Shown piece by piece: positions 35,851 through 44,630 of a DNA stretch of 64,000 nucleotides. Source of the stretch: Mucilaginibacter aquaedulcis (GTDB lineage: Bacteria > Bacteroidota > Bacteroidia > Sphingobacteriales > Sphingobacteriaceae); the NCBI RefSeq assembly GCF_030409325.1, contig NZ_JAUFPR010000004.1, positions 357,548-421,547 on the forward strand. Reading direction: 5' to 3'. Each line of letters opens with the position of its first letter. The stretch's first letter is position 1. The translations under genes and the position numbers were made by a program. Below the pieces are notes generated by a model. The model was not told the DNA's origin. It was given only the letters and a program-made list of their open reading frames with translations, and made no database searches.

Positions 35851-36522
35851 ATGCCTGTTTATCATTCATTTGTCCATTTACTTTTTATAGGCATTATAGC
35901 GTTATTTCCGGTTGTTAACCCTGTTGGGTCTGCGTTTATCATAACACCATATTTTGCTCACCTCAGTTCGGCCGAAAAACGGAAAGCAGTTGGCAAGATT
36001 ACTTTCTATGCTTTTTGTATTTGCACGGTATCGCTATTTGCCGGTCAATGGATATTGCAGCTGTTTGGTATCTCCATTCCCATTGTTCAACTGGCAGGAG
36101 GTATCATGATCTGTAAAATGGGATGGGAGTTCCTTTCGTCGGATAAGCAGGATGACAGCTCAATCCCCGATTCAGAAAATCAAACCGAATTATCATGGTA
36201 TCACAATATTGAAGATAAGCTATTTTATCCCATCACGTTTCCGGTTACTACCGGCGCCGGAACTATCTCAGTATTGTTTACGCTAAGCGCCCACAGCGCC
36301 TCGCCCGATATGAAGGATTACTATTTAAATACCGGTGCTATACTCCTATCTATCTTATTCATGTGCCTGCTTATTTATATATTTTATCTTAATACCAAAA
36401 CCCTTATTGATTACCTGGGCTCAAACGGCGAAAAAATAGTTAACCGCGTTACCGCCTTTTTAATATTTTGTGTAGGCCTGCAAATTGCGGTTACAGGCCT
36501 AAAAAGCCTTTTTAAAATATAA
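35851..36522 (+). CDS. MarC-family integral membrane protein
   Basis: About 223 residues starting at the ATG at 35851, which matches the family start (LLFIGIIALFPVVNPVGSAFI); an upstream in-frame start adds 26 non-conserved residues and crosses the terminator. Six hydrophobic segments. MarC/UPF0056 proteins have no settled function; despite the name, a multidrug role is not established. Confidence 0.85.
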   Translation: MPVYHSFVHLLFIGIIALFPVVNPVGSAFIITPYFAHLSSAEKRKAVGKITFYAFCICTVSLFAGQWILQLFGISIPIVQLAGGIMICKMGWEFLSSDKQDDSSIPDSENQTELSWYHNIEDKLFYPITFPVTTGAGTISVLFTLSAHSASPDMKDYYLNTGAILLSILFMCLLIYIFYLNTKTLIDYLGSNGEKIVNRVTAFLIFCVGLQIAVTGLKSLFKI

Positions 36523-36653
36523 GGGCTTATCTCCCTATCCTTTCTTTTGCACTATTTTTTATGTAATTTTATTATAGTCAACTATATATTATTGATCATA
36601 AGCCGACTGTAAAACAACAGCGCAACCTGTACTTATATACCCAATTACCTGGT

Positions 36654-39146
36654 ATGAGATATTATATAACCCTGTTGCTGCTTTTCTTCATTAATACAGT
36701 TTCGGCCCAGGATAGCTACGGCCCTCCACCTGACACAGCTGTAAAAACACCAATCAAAAAGCCCGATTTTGCCCACATTATGCAAAAACGCGGCAGGGAT
36801 GAGGCTATACGAAGCATTGAAGTATACAACCTTGGCAAGGCCACTATTCACCAGCGTGAGGCTATTGAAAACTTAAAAAGAGTAAATCAGGAAACTAAAA
36901 TCTTTCTGAAAGAAGGCATAGATACTTTAGCTATCAATAATCTTCTGAAACAAACACGGGCATCGGTTGATATTGTAAAGGATGGCATATTTATTCATAA
37001 AGGCACAACCCAAACCGAAAGGAACCTTTCTGTATCATCATCCATACTATCTGAGCTTTCAGAAACAGTTGGTAAGCAAAAAGCTGCTCTTGATAGATAC
37101 GCGAACAAGCTAATTGATTTCAGGGTAAATATTGATTCACTATACAGCGATTCGCTTTTATACAAATTTGCCCTTGACTCTGTAGCTATCGTAAAATATC
37201 TTGACAAAATAAGGGTGGTTGTAAAAGAGATAGGCCCCGTAGATACCAGCCTGAATATTGCCTTAACCCAGGCTCAGGCCCTCCAGTTAAAGGTTGACTA
37301 TATGGTTTTTGAGCTGCGCTCATTAAAGGAAGATGTTGACATTTACAGCAATAACTTATCGGGCAAGGCTTTTTACAAGGAGTTCCCTTTTTTATGGGAA
37401 TCTACAGGTTTTACCCGCCCAATTAATGACGTAATAGCATTTTCGCAGGCAAAAGAAAAGATGGTATTGAACTACTATTTAAAAGACCATCGTACAACCC
37501 TCCTCATATTATTGTTGATCCTCTGCATTGAGTCATACTTTATATACTCTTTAAAACAGCAACATAAGATCGAAAACAAACTTAATCCTGATTATGCAGG
37601 GCAGCTGCTTTTACAACATCCTGTACTATCGGCAACCCTGTTAACGCTCTCCGTTTTTCAATTCATATTTACAGATCCGCCTTATTTATTCAGCTTCCTG
37701 GTATGGCTTGTTTCTGCCGTTTGTCTGGCCTTTATTTTCAAAACTTACATCACAGCCTACTGGATGAGGTTTTGGCTCATCATGATCGCATTTTTTGTGG
37801 TGGCAAGCCTGGGTAATATGCTCTTGCAGGTAACACGCATTGAGCGGATATGTACGGCGCTCATTTCAATAGGCGGTGTGGTATATACAGGGTTAATACT
37901 CTTTAGTAAACGCCGGCAAGAACTAAAAGAAAGAGGGATCCTTTATTTTATTGTTTTAGTTTTCACCTGCGAGATCATTGCTACACTATTAAATGGCTTT
38001 GGCAGATTCAATCTTTCAAAGGCATTTTTTATAAGTGGTTATTCGGGCATTGTAATAGCCATAGTATTTTTATGGGTGGTGAGGCATATTAACGAGGGGC
38101 TGATGCTGGCTTCGGATATTTATACCGGCCCAAGCCGCAAGTTGTTCTTCATTAATTTTAACCGCGTCGGCAGCCAGGTGCCGCCTTTTTTCTATGTGGT
38201 GTTGGTTATTGGCTGGTTTTACCTGGTGAGCAAAAACTTTTACGGCTTTTACAAATACTACATTTCCTTTAATATGTTTATTACCCGCGACAGGATGGTG
38301 GGTAACTACCATTTTTCTATCTGGGGTATTTTAGTCTTTTTCCTGATCCTGATCTTATCATTGGTGCTGTCAAAACTGGCATCATTCTTTACTTCAGACC
38401 CCTCAAGCAGCCAGGACAAGAACAGCCTGGGTAAAAAGATCAATTTAGGCAGTTATATATTGCTTGTCCGCATTTTTATCATTTGCATGGGGCTTTTCTT
38501 TGCCTTTGCCGCGGCAGGTATCGCGCTTGATAAAATTACCGTGATATTCGGCGCGCTGGGTGTGGGTGTGGGTCTTGGCCTGCAGGGGTTGGTCAACAAC
38601 CTCGTGAGCGGACTGATACTTTCTTTTGAAAGGCCGGTAAACGTAGGTGACCTCATAGAAATCAACGGTAAAACCGCTACTATGAAGTCAATAGGTTTCA
38701 GAAGTAGTATTGTTACCAGTTCTGATGGTTCCTGCATTGTGATTCCTAACGGTGAGCTGCTAAACCAACACCTCGTAAACTGGACAATGGGCCAGCATCT
38801 GAAACGCATAAGTTTTAATGTTCCGGTAGCCTACAACACCGACCTGAAAAAGGTTAAAACACTCATTATGGAGATACTTGATGCTGACGACAGGATTTTA
38901 CGAAGTCCTGCTTTTGATGTAGGTATATGCGGTTTTAATGAAAGCTCGGTAGATGTAGAAGTTATTTTTTGGCCAAAGCATATTTCCCTCGCCAGAATAA
39001 TTAAAAGCGACCTTATCTTAAAAATTGATGAGGTTTTCAGTAGAGAAAACATTGTTATCCCTTTCCCTCAACAGGATGTGTACATAAAAGAACTGCCTGA
39101 TAATGCACAGAAAAAAGAAAAGGACGACAGCCCTAATTCCCACTGA
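36654..39146 (+). CDS. Large MscS-family mechanosensitive channel
   Basis: An 830-residue protein with a signal peptide, a periplasmic coiled region (about 30-250), around ten TM helices (about 275-620), and a C-terminal MscS core. The pore helix GALGVGVGLGLQGLVNNLVSG (about 635-655) and beta domain FERPVNVGDLIEINGKTATMKSIGFRSS are diagnostic. It is larger than MscS, like MscK/YbdG-type channels, and would release solutes on osmotic downshock. Its end overlaps the convergent glycosidase gene by 14 nt. Confidence 0.9.
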   Translation: MRYYITLLLLFFINTVSAQDSYGPPPDTAVKTPIKKPDFAHIMQKRGRDEAIRSIEVYNLGKATIHQREAIENLKRVNQETKIFLKEGIDTLAINNLLKQTRASVDIVKDGIFIHKGTTQTERNLSVSSSILSELSETVGKQKAALDRYANKLIDFRVNIDSLYSDSLLYKFALDSVAIVKYLDKIRVVVKEIGPVDTSLNIALTQAQALQLKVDYMVFELRSLKEDVDIYSNNLSGKAFYKEFPFLWESTGFTRPINDVIAFSQAKEKMVLNYYLKDHRTTLLILLLILCIESYFIYSLKQQHKIENKLNPDYAGQLLLQHPVLSATLLTLSVFQFIFTDPPYLFSFLVWLVSAVCLAFIFKTYITAYWMRFWLIMIAFFVVASLGNMLLQVTRIERICTALISIGGVVYTGLILFSKRRQELKERGILYFIVLVFTCEIIATLLNGFGRFNLSKAFFISGYSGIVIAIVFLWVVRHINEGLMLASDIYTGPSRKLFFINFNRVGSQVPPFFYVVLVIGWFYLVSKNFYGFYKYYISFNMFITRDRMVGNYHFSIWGILVFFLILILSLVLSKLASFFTSDPSSSQDKNSLGKKINLGSYILLVRIFIICMGLFFAFAAAGIALDKITVIFGALGVGVGLGLQGLVNNLVSGLILSFERPVNVGDLIEINGKTATMKSIGFRSSIVTSSDGSCIVIPNGELLNQHLVNWTMGQHLKRISFNVPVAYNTDLKKVKTLIMEILDADDRILRSPAFDVGICGFNESSVDVEVIFWPKHISLARIIKSDLILKIDEVFSRENIVIPFPQQDVYIKELPDNAQKKEKDDSPNSH

Positions 39147-40197
39147 TCTTTAATGGCAACTGCATCCATGCCAGGCCAATATCACGCCCCATGTGACTGG
39201 TGCTGTTTCCCTCCACTCCATCATATAACATGGCCAGCTTATTGCCTACCTTGATCACCGTTGGCATGCCTATGGCTCCTTTAGCCCATGTACAATTTGA
39301 TTTATCGAGCACAACTGCTTTATTCTTTTCGTTCCAGTGATAAATATCTTTTGTCCAGAAAACCCATATGGCATCTGTGTATTCGCCGTTTTCTTTGGTG
39401 ATGCCAATATGATTTGTAAATAGATACCAGGTTTTGGTGGCATCGTCAAAAAACACAGATGAGTTTTCTACCTGCTCTGTTGGTGGAAATAAAGGTTTAG
39501 TATCAATATCCCAGCTGCCATTCAGGTTTTTAGTCCGGGCAAAGCCGAGGGTTCTTTTAGTTTCGTTGGCATCCTGCGAAGCACCGCTAAAAAACTGCAA
39601 AAACTCACCGTTTACTTTAACAATAAAACCCGGACTGGAAGTTACCGTGTAAAAGCTATTTGCTTTTTCAACAAATGGCGTTACATCATATTGCTTAACC
39701 CATGGCCCTTCAATTGATTTGGCCTGTGCTTTCATAGTAAGGTAGGGAAATGCCGGAATCCTGTCGGGAGCAGGCGAAGTGTGCGGTGTTCCTAAATAAA
39801 ACATATGCCATATACCATCGCTTTTAATGATCCATGGAGATGAGGCACTTTTAGAATCCATTTTACCGGAGTCGCCCAGTGCCAGGATAGCGCCTTTTTT
39901 ACTCCATTGCTTTAGATCATCACTTTCGGCTAGGCAGGCTTTCCATCCGTCTTTACCGGCACCATCATAAAACAGATAATACTTATTGCCATCTTTATTC
40001 AAAACCGCTTCTCTTGCTCCAAACGTATCACAGCTATCAGCCCCATTTCCGTGCCTTAACACTACACCTTCATCCTGGCATTCCAATCGTAATGATGTGG
40101 AGGGCCTGCCGTCTAAATACTGCTGCGCCTTTGATCTTAATGAAAAGCAACAGATAAAAAATGGTAAGAGGGCCAAGATGATTGTTTTTTGTTTCAT
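39133..40197 (-). CDS. Exported beta-propeller glycosidase-like protein (GH43/GH130-like)
   Basis: A 354-residue protein with a signal peptide ending SKAQQ. Repeated blade motifs (YYLFYDGAGKDGWKACLAESDDLKQWSKKG, WYLFTNHIG) show a five-bladed propeller fold of GH43, GH32 or GH130. It has an N-terminal FGAREAV segment. The family cannot be fixed by eye. It follows the isomerase-like gene by 48 nt on the same strand, in the first operon of the polysaccharide-utilisation locus. Confidence 0.7.
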   Translation of the reverse strand: MKQKTIILALLPFFICCFSLRSKAQQYLDGRPSTSLRLECQDEGVVLRHGNGADSCDTFGAREAVLNKDGNKYYLFYDGAGKDGWKACLAESDDLKQWSKKGAILALGDSGKMDSKSASSPWIIKSDGIWHMFYLGTPHTSPAPDRIPAFPYLTMKAQAKSIEGPWVKQYDVTPFVEKANSFYTVTSSPGFIVKVNGEFLQFFSGASQDANETKRTLGFARTKNLNGSWDIDTKPLFPPTEQVENSSVFFDDATKTWYLFTNHIGITKENGEYTDAIWVFWTKDIYHWNEKNKAVVLDKSNCTWAKGAIGMPTVIKVGNKLAMLYDGVEGNSTSHMGRDIGLAWMQLPLKISGN

Positions 40198-40245
40198 GCG
40201 AATTTTGATAAATATGCTACGTAGCTCAATAAATATATAGATATG

Positions 40246-41691
40246 TTAACAAACCCTGATGGTTTGCAGACCTAAAAGGTCGCCCAGTTTTTTTATTTTA
40301 GATGCAATATGTCCCTTGCCAACAGCACAATGATGCGCCGGGCCCTGGGCATTCCAGCTTTCCACAAAGTTTCTTGCGCCTATCGGGAATTTGTACCTGC
40401 TATTGGTGTTCCCTATTTCAAGTATCGGCCCGGCAACCGACTCTGCTTCGGCTACCAGGAACATGATCTTACCGTCGGGCGTTTCCACTACCGATAGCAA
40501 AGTGACGGGTCCATGGCTAACAGACATTTCCACAGACAAACCGTTACCTACCTTGCCATGATAAACCAAGAGGGGTTTTACCTTGATCTTACCTTCGGCA
40601 ATAGCCGGGTGACACGGACCATCATGCCCCATCAACACTACATCATCTGTAAAATCCATCGCATAATACTCGGTAAAGGAGCCGCCTGCGCCAAAACATT
40701 CCATAATTTTCATGGCCTGCGCGTTTTTCACTTCATACTCACCAGCCACCGGAATACCCCCAGCCGTAAGCAACGAATTACCAACTATTACTGAACTCAT
40801 GGTATCCTCGTTGACGGCATTACCTGTTCCTTTATGATAATAGGCCAATGAACCCAGATTATGCTTCTGAACAAGCTTATCTAAGGCAACGGCAGTTAAA
40901 GCAGCTCGTTTTATCTCTGCCGGTTCGCAGTCGTCCTGTACATCAAAGCTGCTGTAAAATTCATCAACCTTGAGCTTAACTTCTTCGCCTGATACATCAG
41001 CTCTTATCGCCGATAGCTCATCAACCTCAATAATTTCTATATGCCCGCCAAATGTGGCGCAATGGAGGGCAAGGTTTGAATATATATCCAACATGCCCGA
41101 ATAATAGTTGCCCATAAGGCCAAGCGTGTTGTGATACATCTGGCTGGCAACTTTGGCAGCTTCTATCCATTCCGTTGCTTCATTCCAAACATGGTCGTCG
41201 CCATGCAATATGCCTGTTATTTGGTAAAATGGAATGTTTGAACGTTTAAAAATATTAGCTATCTCCGGCACCGGGCATGCAGAACAATAAGCCAGCCACT
41301 CCCCTGTCATAGCGGTACGATCCTTCAAATTATTAAAAGCGGTATAATCAATTGAGGCTTCAGGTGCCAGGTTAAGCACAATAACAGGTACTTTAGCTTT
41401 TTTAATCACAGGTAATACTGTTGATGATAAAGCATAGGTAGTAACGTATAAAAATATAATATCAACCCCCTCTGTTCTGAAGCGATTGCCGGCCTCAAAT
41501 GCTTTTTGCGGAGTATCTACCAGGCCCAGGTTCACTACTTCTGTACCGTTGGTTTGGAGCTTTCCGGCTACCACATCAACGTACCCCGAAAGTCTTTTCT
41601 CTAATCCTTCAAATTGTTCCCAATAAGCGTTTAAACCGATCCCAAAAAGCCCGACCTTAAGCCCCGGTGCTATTGTTGTTTTTGTTAGCAT
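40246..41691 (-). CDS. L-fucose / L-arabinose isomerase family protein
   Basis: About 481 residues from the ATG at 41691. The N-terminal half is Rossmann-like (VGLFGIGLNAYWEQF), and the C-terminal half matches sugar isomerases (GEYEVKNAQAMKIMECFGAGGSFTEYYAMDF, then MGHDGPCHPAI with candidate metal ligands). Members convert aldoses such as arabinose or fucose to ketoses; the sugar here is unknown. Promoter and regulator site lie in the divergent gap upstream. It probably acts on the sugar released by the locus. Confidence 0.8.
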   Translation of the reverse strand: MLTKTTIAPGLKVGLFGIGLNAYWEQFEGLEKRLSGYVDVVAGKLQTNGTEVVNLGLVDTPQKAFEAGNRFRTEGVDIIFLYVTTYALSSTVLPVIKKAKVPVIVLNLAPEASIDYTAFNNLKDRTAMTGEWLAYCSACPVPEIANIFKRSNIPFYQITGILHGDDHVWNEATEWIEAAKVASQMYHNTLGLMGNYYSGMLDIYSNLALHCATFGGHIEIIEVDELSAIRADVSGEEVKLKVDEFYSSFDVQDDCEPAEIKRAALTAVALDKLVQKHNLGSLAYYHKGTGNAVNEDTMSSVIVGNSLLTAGGIPVAGEYEVKNAQAMKIMECFGAGGSFTEYYAMDFTDDVVLMGHDGPCHPAIAEGKIKVKPLLVYHGKVGNGLSVEMSVSHGPVTLLSVVETPDGKIMFLVAEAESVAGPILEIGNTNSRYKFPIGARNFVESWNAQGPAHHCAVGKGHIASKIKKLGDLLGLQTIRVC

Positions 41692-41823
41692 TTTATTTAA
41701 AGTATGATATAAAAAATCGGGCCGGTTGACCATCACATTAAACTGCGCTTTGTGGTTAACAAAGGCAAGGGCTGTTCATATGAAGTAAATATTTTGGTAT
41801 TAACTGGCTAATTATTGATAGTT

Positions 41824-41831
41824 CAAAGTTA
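41824..41831 (-). promoter_or_regulatory. -7 box of the isomerase-like/glycosidase operon
   Basis: On the minus strand this reads TAACTTTG, an exact TAnnTTTG. It lies 41 nt downstream of regulator motif S1 and about 132 nt before the isomerase ATG. Confidence 0.6.
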
Positions 41832-41872
41832 TCCGGCCAACCCTTTTTTACAATGTATGTTTTGATATTTGA

Positions 41873-41889
41873 TTTGTAGTTTTTGATTT
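41873..41889 (-). promoter_or_regulatory. Putative AraC-binding site S1 (isomerase promoter)
   Basis: Minus-strand AAATCAAAAACTACAAA matches the locus consensus WTRTCAAAAASTACAAA closely. It is 41 nt from the -7 box and in the same orientation as the other sites relative to their promoters. Confidence 0.6.
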
Positions 41890-41930
41890 AAATACAGCTA
41901 ATAATCAGCTATAAACTATTTGATATTTTG

Positions 41931-41947
41931 TTGGTGTTTTTTGACAT
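41931..41947 (-). promoter_or_regulatory. Putative AraC-binding site S2 (distal, isomerase promoter)
   Basis: Minus-strand ATGTCAAAAAACACCAA matches 14 of 17 positions of site S5. It lies 58 nt upstream of S1 in the same orientation and has no -7 box at the standard distance, so it may be an accessory or looping site. Confidence 0.45.
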
Positions 41948-42064
41948 TATGGCACAACAAAGCGTAGCCTCAATCTACTTTTACTTTAAAGTTTAATATT
42001 TTTATAAATTGTAAACCAGGCGGCTACAAACCAGTACGCCAATAAAAACTTATTTTGTATCGGA

Positions 42065-42949
42065 ATGATTAATTACTACAGATACCTGCCGGTTAGTAAA
42101 GAGGATGAAAATTGGGGCTTATGTGTTTTAAATGCCGGTTGCACACGGGTAGAGGCATCTGGTTTATATCCTGTTAAAACCCACCCTGCTCATCATTACT
42201 TTAACTGGAACGCAGGCCGGGTTTTAAATGAATACCAGATCATTTATATTACCAATGGCAAGGGTGTTTTTGAATCGGACAGCTGTAGCCAAACCGAAGT
42301 TAAAGCAGGTACTATCATCATTCTTTTTCCGGGCGAAAGGCATCGCTATAAACCGAATATTGAAACCGGGTGGGATGAGTATTGGATAGGCGTTAAGGGC
42401 GAGATCATGGATAATCTGGCTCAAAAAAACTTTTTCAAACCCGACAATCCCTGTTTATATATTGGGTTCAATGAAAAAACATTTGACATTTTTAACTGCA
42501 TTATCGAAAAAACAAAGCAGGAAGCACCCGGCTATCAACCACTTATATCCGGAGCGGCTTTGCATTTGCTGGGCAGTTTTCACTCCATCATCAAACAAAA
42601 CGCGGTTGAGTCTGAAGATAAAGAGGTGATCATTAATAAGGCGCGCTTACTGTTCCGCTCAAACATTGCCGAAGATTTTTCGCCCGAAATAGCGGCCGAA
42701 AAATTGCAGGTTGGTTATTCCTGGTTTCGCAAAGTGTTCAAAACCCATACAGGCCTCTCGCCCGGTCAGTATTATATCCAATTAAAAATTGAACGCGCCA
42801 AAAGTTTACTTAACGATCCTGGTATTCCCATCAAACAGATATCAAGCGATCTTCGGTTCGACTCCTATTTTTATTTTTCAAAGCTCTTTAAAAAAAGAAC
42901 GGGTTTAACCCCTTCAGACTACCGGAAACGTGCCCTGGGTGGCTTGTGA
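42065..42949 (+). CDS. AraC-family regulator 1 of the utilisation locus
   Basis: A 294-residue regulator with an N-terminal cupin sugar-sensing domain (FNWNAGRVLNEYQIIYITNGKGVFES, LFPGERHRYKP) and a C-terminal double HTH (LQVGYSWFRKVFKTHTGLSPGQYYIQLKIERAKSLL..., FDSYFYFSKLFKKRTGLTPSDYRK). It is clearly paralogous to the AraC protein encoded at 54070-54984. It lies between the isomerase-like and GH43 genes and probably binds the repeated 17-bp motif. Confidence 0.9.
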   Translation: MINYYRYLPVSKEDENWGLCVLNAGCTRVEASGLYPVKTHPAHHYFNWNAGRVLNEYQIIYITNGKGVFESDSCSQTEVKAGTIIILFPGERHRYKPNIETGWDEYWIGVKGEIMDNLAQKNFFKPDNPCLYIGFNEKTFDIFNCIIEKTKQEAPGYQPLISGAALHLLGSFHSIIKQNAVESEDKEVIINKARLLFRSNIAEDFSPEIAAEKLQVGYSWFRKVFKTHTGLSPGQYYIQLKIERAKSLLNDPGIPIKQISSDLRFDSYFYFSKLFKKRTGLTPSDYRKRALGGL

Positions 42950-42952
42950 TAC

Positions 42953-42969
42953 ATGCCATAAACAGCAAA
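42953..42969 (+). promoter_or_regulatory. Putative AraC-binding site S3 (GH43 promoter)
   Basis: ATGCCATAAACAGCAAA matches 12 of 17 positions of S5. It is weaker in sequence, but its 42-nt distance to an exact -7 box is the same as for the other sites. Confidence 0.45.
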
Positions 42970-43011
42970 TAAATTATCAAATAACGTAAGCATAAAGTGT
43001 GGCTATTAAAA

Positions 43012-43019
43012 TATTTTTG
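43012..43019 (+). promoter_or_regulatory. -7 box of the GH43 gene
   Basis: TATTTTTG is an exact TAnnTTTG. It lies 42 nt after site S3 and 36 nt before the chosen GH43 start. Confidence 0.55.
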
Positions 43020-43055
43020 AAGCTGCAGTCCTATGCTTTCAAATATTTAAACCCA

Positions 43056-44546
43056 ATGAAAACAATCATTACTTTATTCTTAAGCGTATTTTTAATTACG
43101 CAGATAGCCTGTGCCCAAACCATAAAAAACTTTAGTAAAAACGGCCGGCAACTAACCAAATTTGATAACCTCGGCAATGTTGTTGATGCTCACGATGGCG
43201 AAATAGCGCTGTTTAATGGTGTATATTATTTATACGGCACCAGTTATGATTGCGGCTTTGAATGGGGTAACAAATCGGCTCCCTTTTGCGGGTTCAAAGT
43301 ATACTCTTCAACCGATCTGGATCATTGGACGGATAAGGGCTTTTTATTTGATGCAAAAACAACTGTTTGGCAAACCCGCTGCGATGGTAAAACTTATGGC
43401 TGTTTCCGCCCGCATGTTATTTATAATCAGAAAACCCGGTTGTATGTATTGTGGATAAACGTTTATGACAACAGGGTTGGATACCGTGTATTCACCAGCA
43501 AAAAGCCTGTGGGGCCATTTGTGGAAGTTAAGGAACCAACTCTTGCTGTAAACAGCGAAATGCCCGTAGCCGGTTTAAACAATGGCGATCATGACACTTT
43601 TGTTGATGACGACGGAACGGCTTACCTGGCTTACACCGATTGGCGCACCCAGGGTAGTATCGTGATTGAAAAACTGAGTCCCGACTATCTTACAGGTACA
43701 GGCCAGCATGTTAAATCGGTTACTGATGGTAAAACAGAAGCTCCAGCTCTGTTTAAACGAAAGGGTATTTATTACATGGTTTACTCAGACCCTAACTGCG
43801 GGTATTGTTCGGGCACAGGTGCTTCTTACCGTACGGCCAAATCACCTTTGGGGCCATGGTCTGCTGGTAAAAAGATCAGTGATAACTCCTGCGGCGGACA
43901 GCCTTCTTTTGTATCAACCTTTAAGCTAAACTCAGAAACTGTTTTCCTTTTCGGCAGCGATTTGTGGAACAATGCGGCTAAAAATGAGGCACTGGCCAAT
44001 TTTTACTGGGCACCCCTCACTTTTGCAGCCGATGGCTCTATAAATCCTTTAGTTTGCGGTGAAACAGCCGTTTTTCCAAAAGATGCCGCTAACAAACCAA
44101 TTACAACCAACGGGGATTTTACAACAGTGTGCGACATTAATAAAACCAAACAACGCGGCCAGGTATTTTCCGCCGATCGTAGCGGAACGCTCTATCAGCT
44201 TAATCTAACTACCTTTAAAAGTGGTTACCCCGATGCTGACCTTGTGGTAGAGGTACACAGTACCGATGATCAGTTAAACCCATCAGGCCCGGCCCTTGCA
44301 ACTGTAAACTTAAAACAGGATAATTTATCATGGGCACCAAAAAACTATGCGCTAAAACTTAAAGTTGAAGTTGTTAAAGGAAAACGTTATGTGGTAGTTA
44401 TTAAATCAGCTACTACAACTGGTTGTTACGGTATTGAATATAATGAGGTTGAAACTGCCGATAACGCTGTGATCAGTAATAACGCAGGCGGTCAATTTAT
44501 GGAAGAAAAAGGAAAAGCCCTTAAATTAAGAGTTGGTATTAAATAA
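43056..44546 (+). CDS. Secreted GH43-family glycosidase
   Basis: 496 residues from the ATG at 43056, chosen for its signal peptide (MKTIITLFLSVFLITQIACA). The five-bladed catalytic propeller contains the three GH43 carboxylates: Asp in VVDAHDGEIAL, Asp in HDTFVDDDGTAY and the general acid Glu in KTEAPALFKRKG. A C-terminal beta-sandwich (about 370-496) may bind carbohydrate. GH43 enzymes release arabinose, xylose or galactose from plant polysaccharides; specificity is not predictable by eye. Confidence 0.88.
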   Translation: MKTIITLFLSVFLITQIACAQTIKNFSKNGRQLTKFDNLGNVVDAHDGEIALFNGVYYLYGTSYDCGFEWGNKSAPFCGFKVYSSTDLDHWTDKGFLFDAKTTVWQTRCDGKTYGCFRPHVIYNQKTRLYVLWINVYDNRVGYRVFTSKKPVGPFVEVKEPTLAVNSEMPVAGLNNGDHDTFVDDDGTAYLAYTDWRTQGSIVIEKLSPDYLTGTGQHVKSVTDGKTEAPALFKRKGIYYMVYSDPNCGYCSGTGASYRTAKSPLGPWSAGKKISDNSCGGQPSFVSTFKLNSETVFLFGSDLWNNAAKNEALANFYWAPLTFAADGSINPLVCGETAVFPKDAANKPITTNGDFTTVCDINKTKQRGQVFSADRSGTLYQLNLTTFKSGYPDADLVVEVHSTDDQLNPSGPALATVNLKQDNLSWAPKNYALKLKVEVVKGKRYVVVIKSATTTGCYGIEYNEVETADNAVISNNAGGQFMEEKGKALKLRVGIK

Positions 44547-44569
44547 ATCCTCAACCATCTTTTAAAAGC

Positions 44570-44602
44570 AAAAGCGGATAAACATAGTTTACCCGCTTTT
44601 TT
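44570..44602. terminator. Terminator between GH43 and susD genes
   Basis: AAAAGCGG pairs with CCGCTTTT, extended by TAAAC/GTTTA (one mismatch), with T-run and A-run flanks, between the convergent GH43 and susD genes. Confidence 0.7.
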
Positions 44603-44630
44603 GGTTATGAATTGTTATGAAGAATGAAAA

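Larger units (their letters stand above)
41692..42064. promoter_or_regulatory. Divergent isomerase/araC control region
   Basis: This 373-nt gap separates the isomerase-like gene (minus) from an AraC gene (plus). It contains two copies of the locus-wide regulator motif, both oriented towards the isomerase gene, and a perfect minus-strand -7 box. No open reading frame of note is present. Confidence 0.6.
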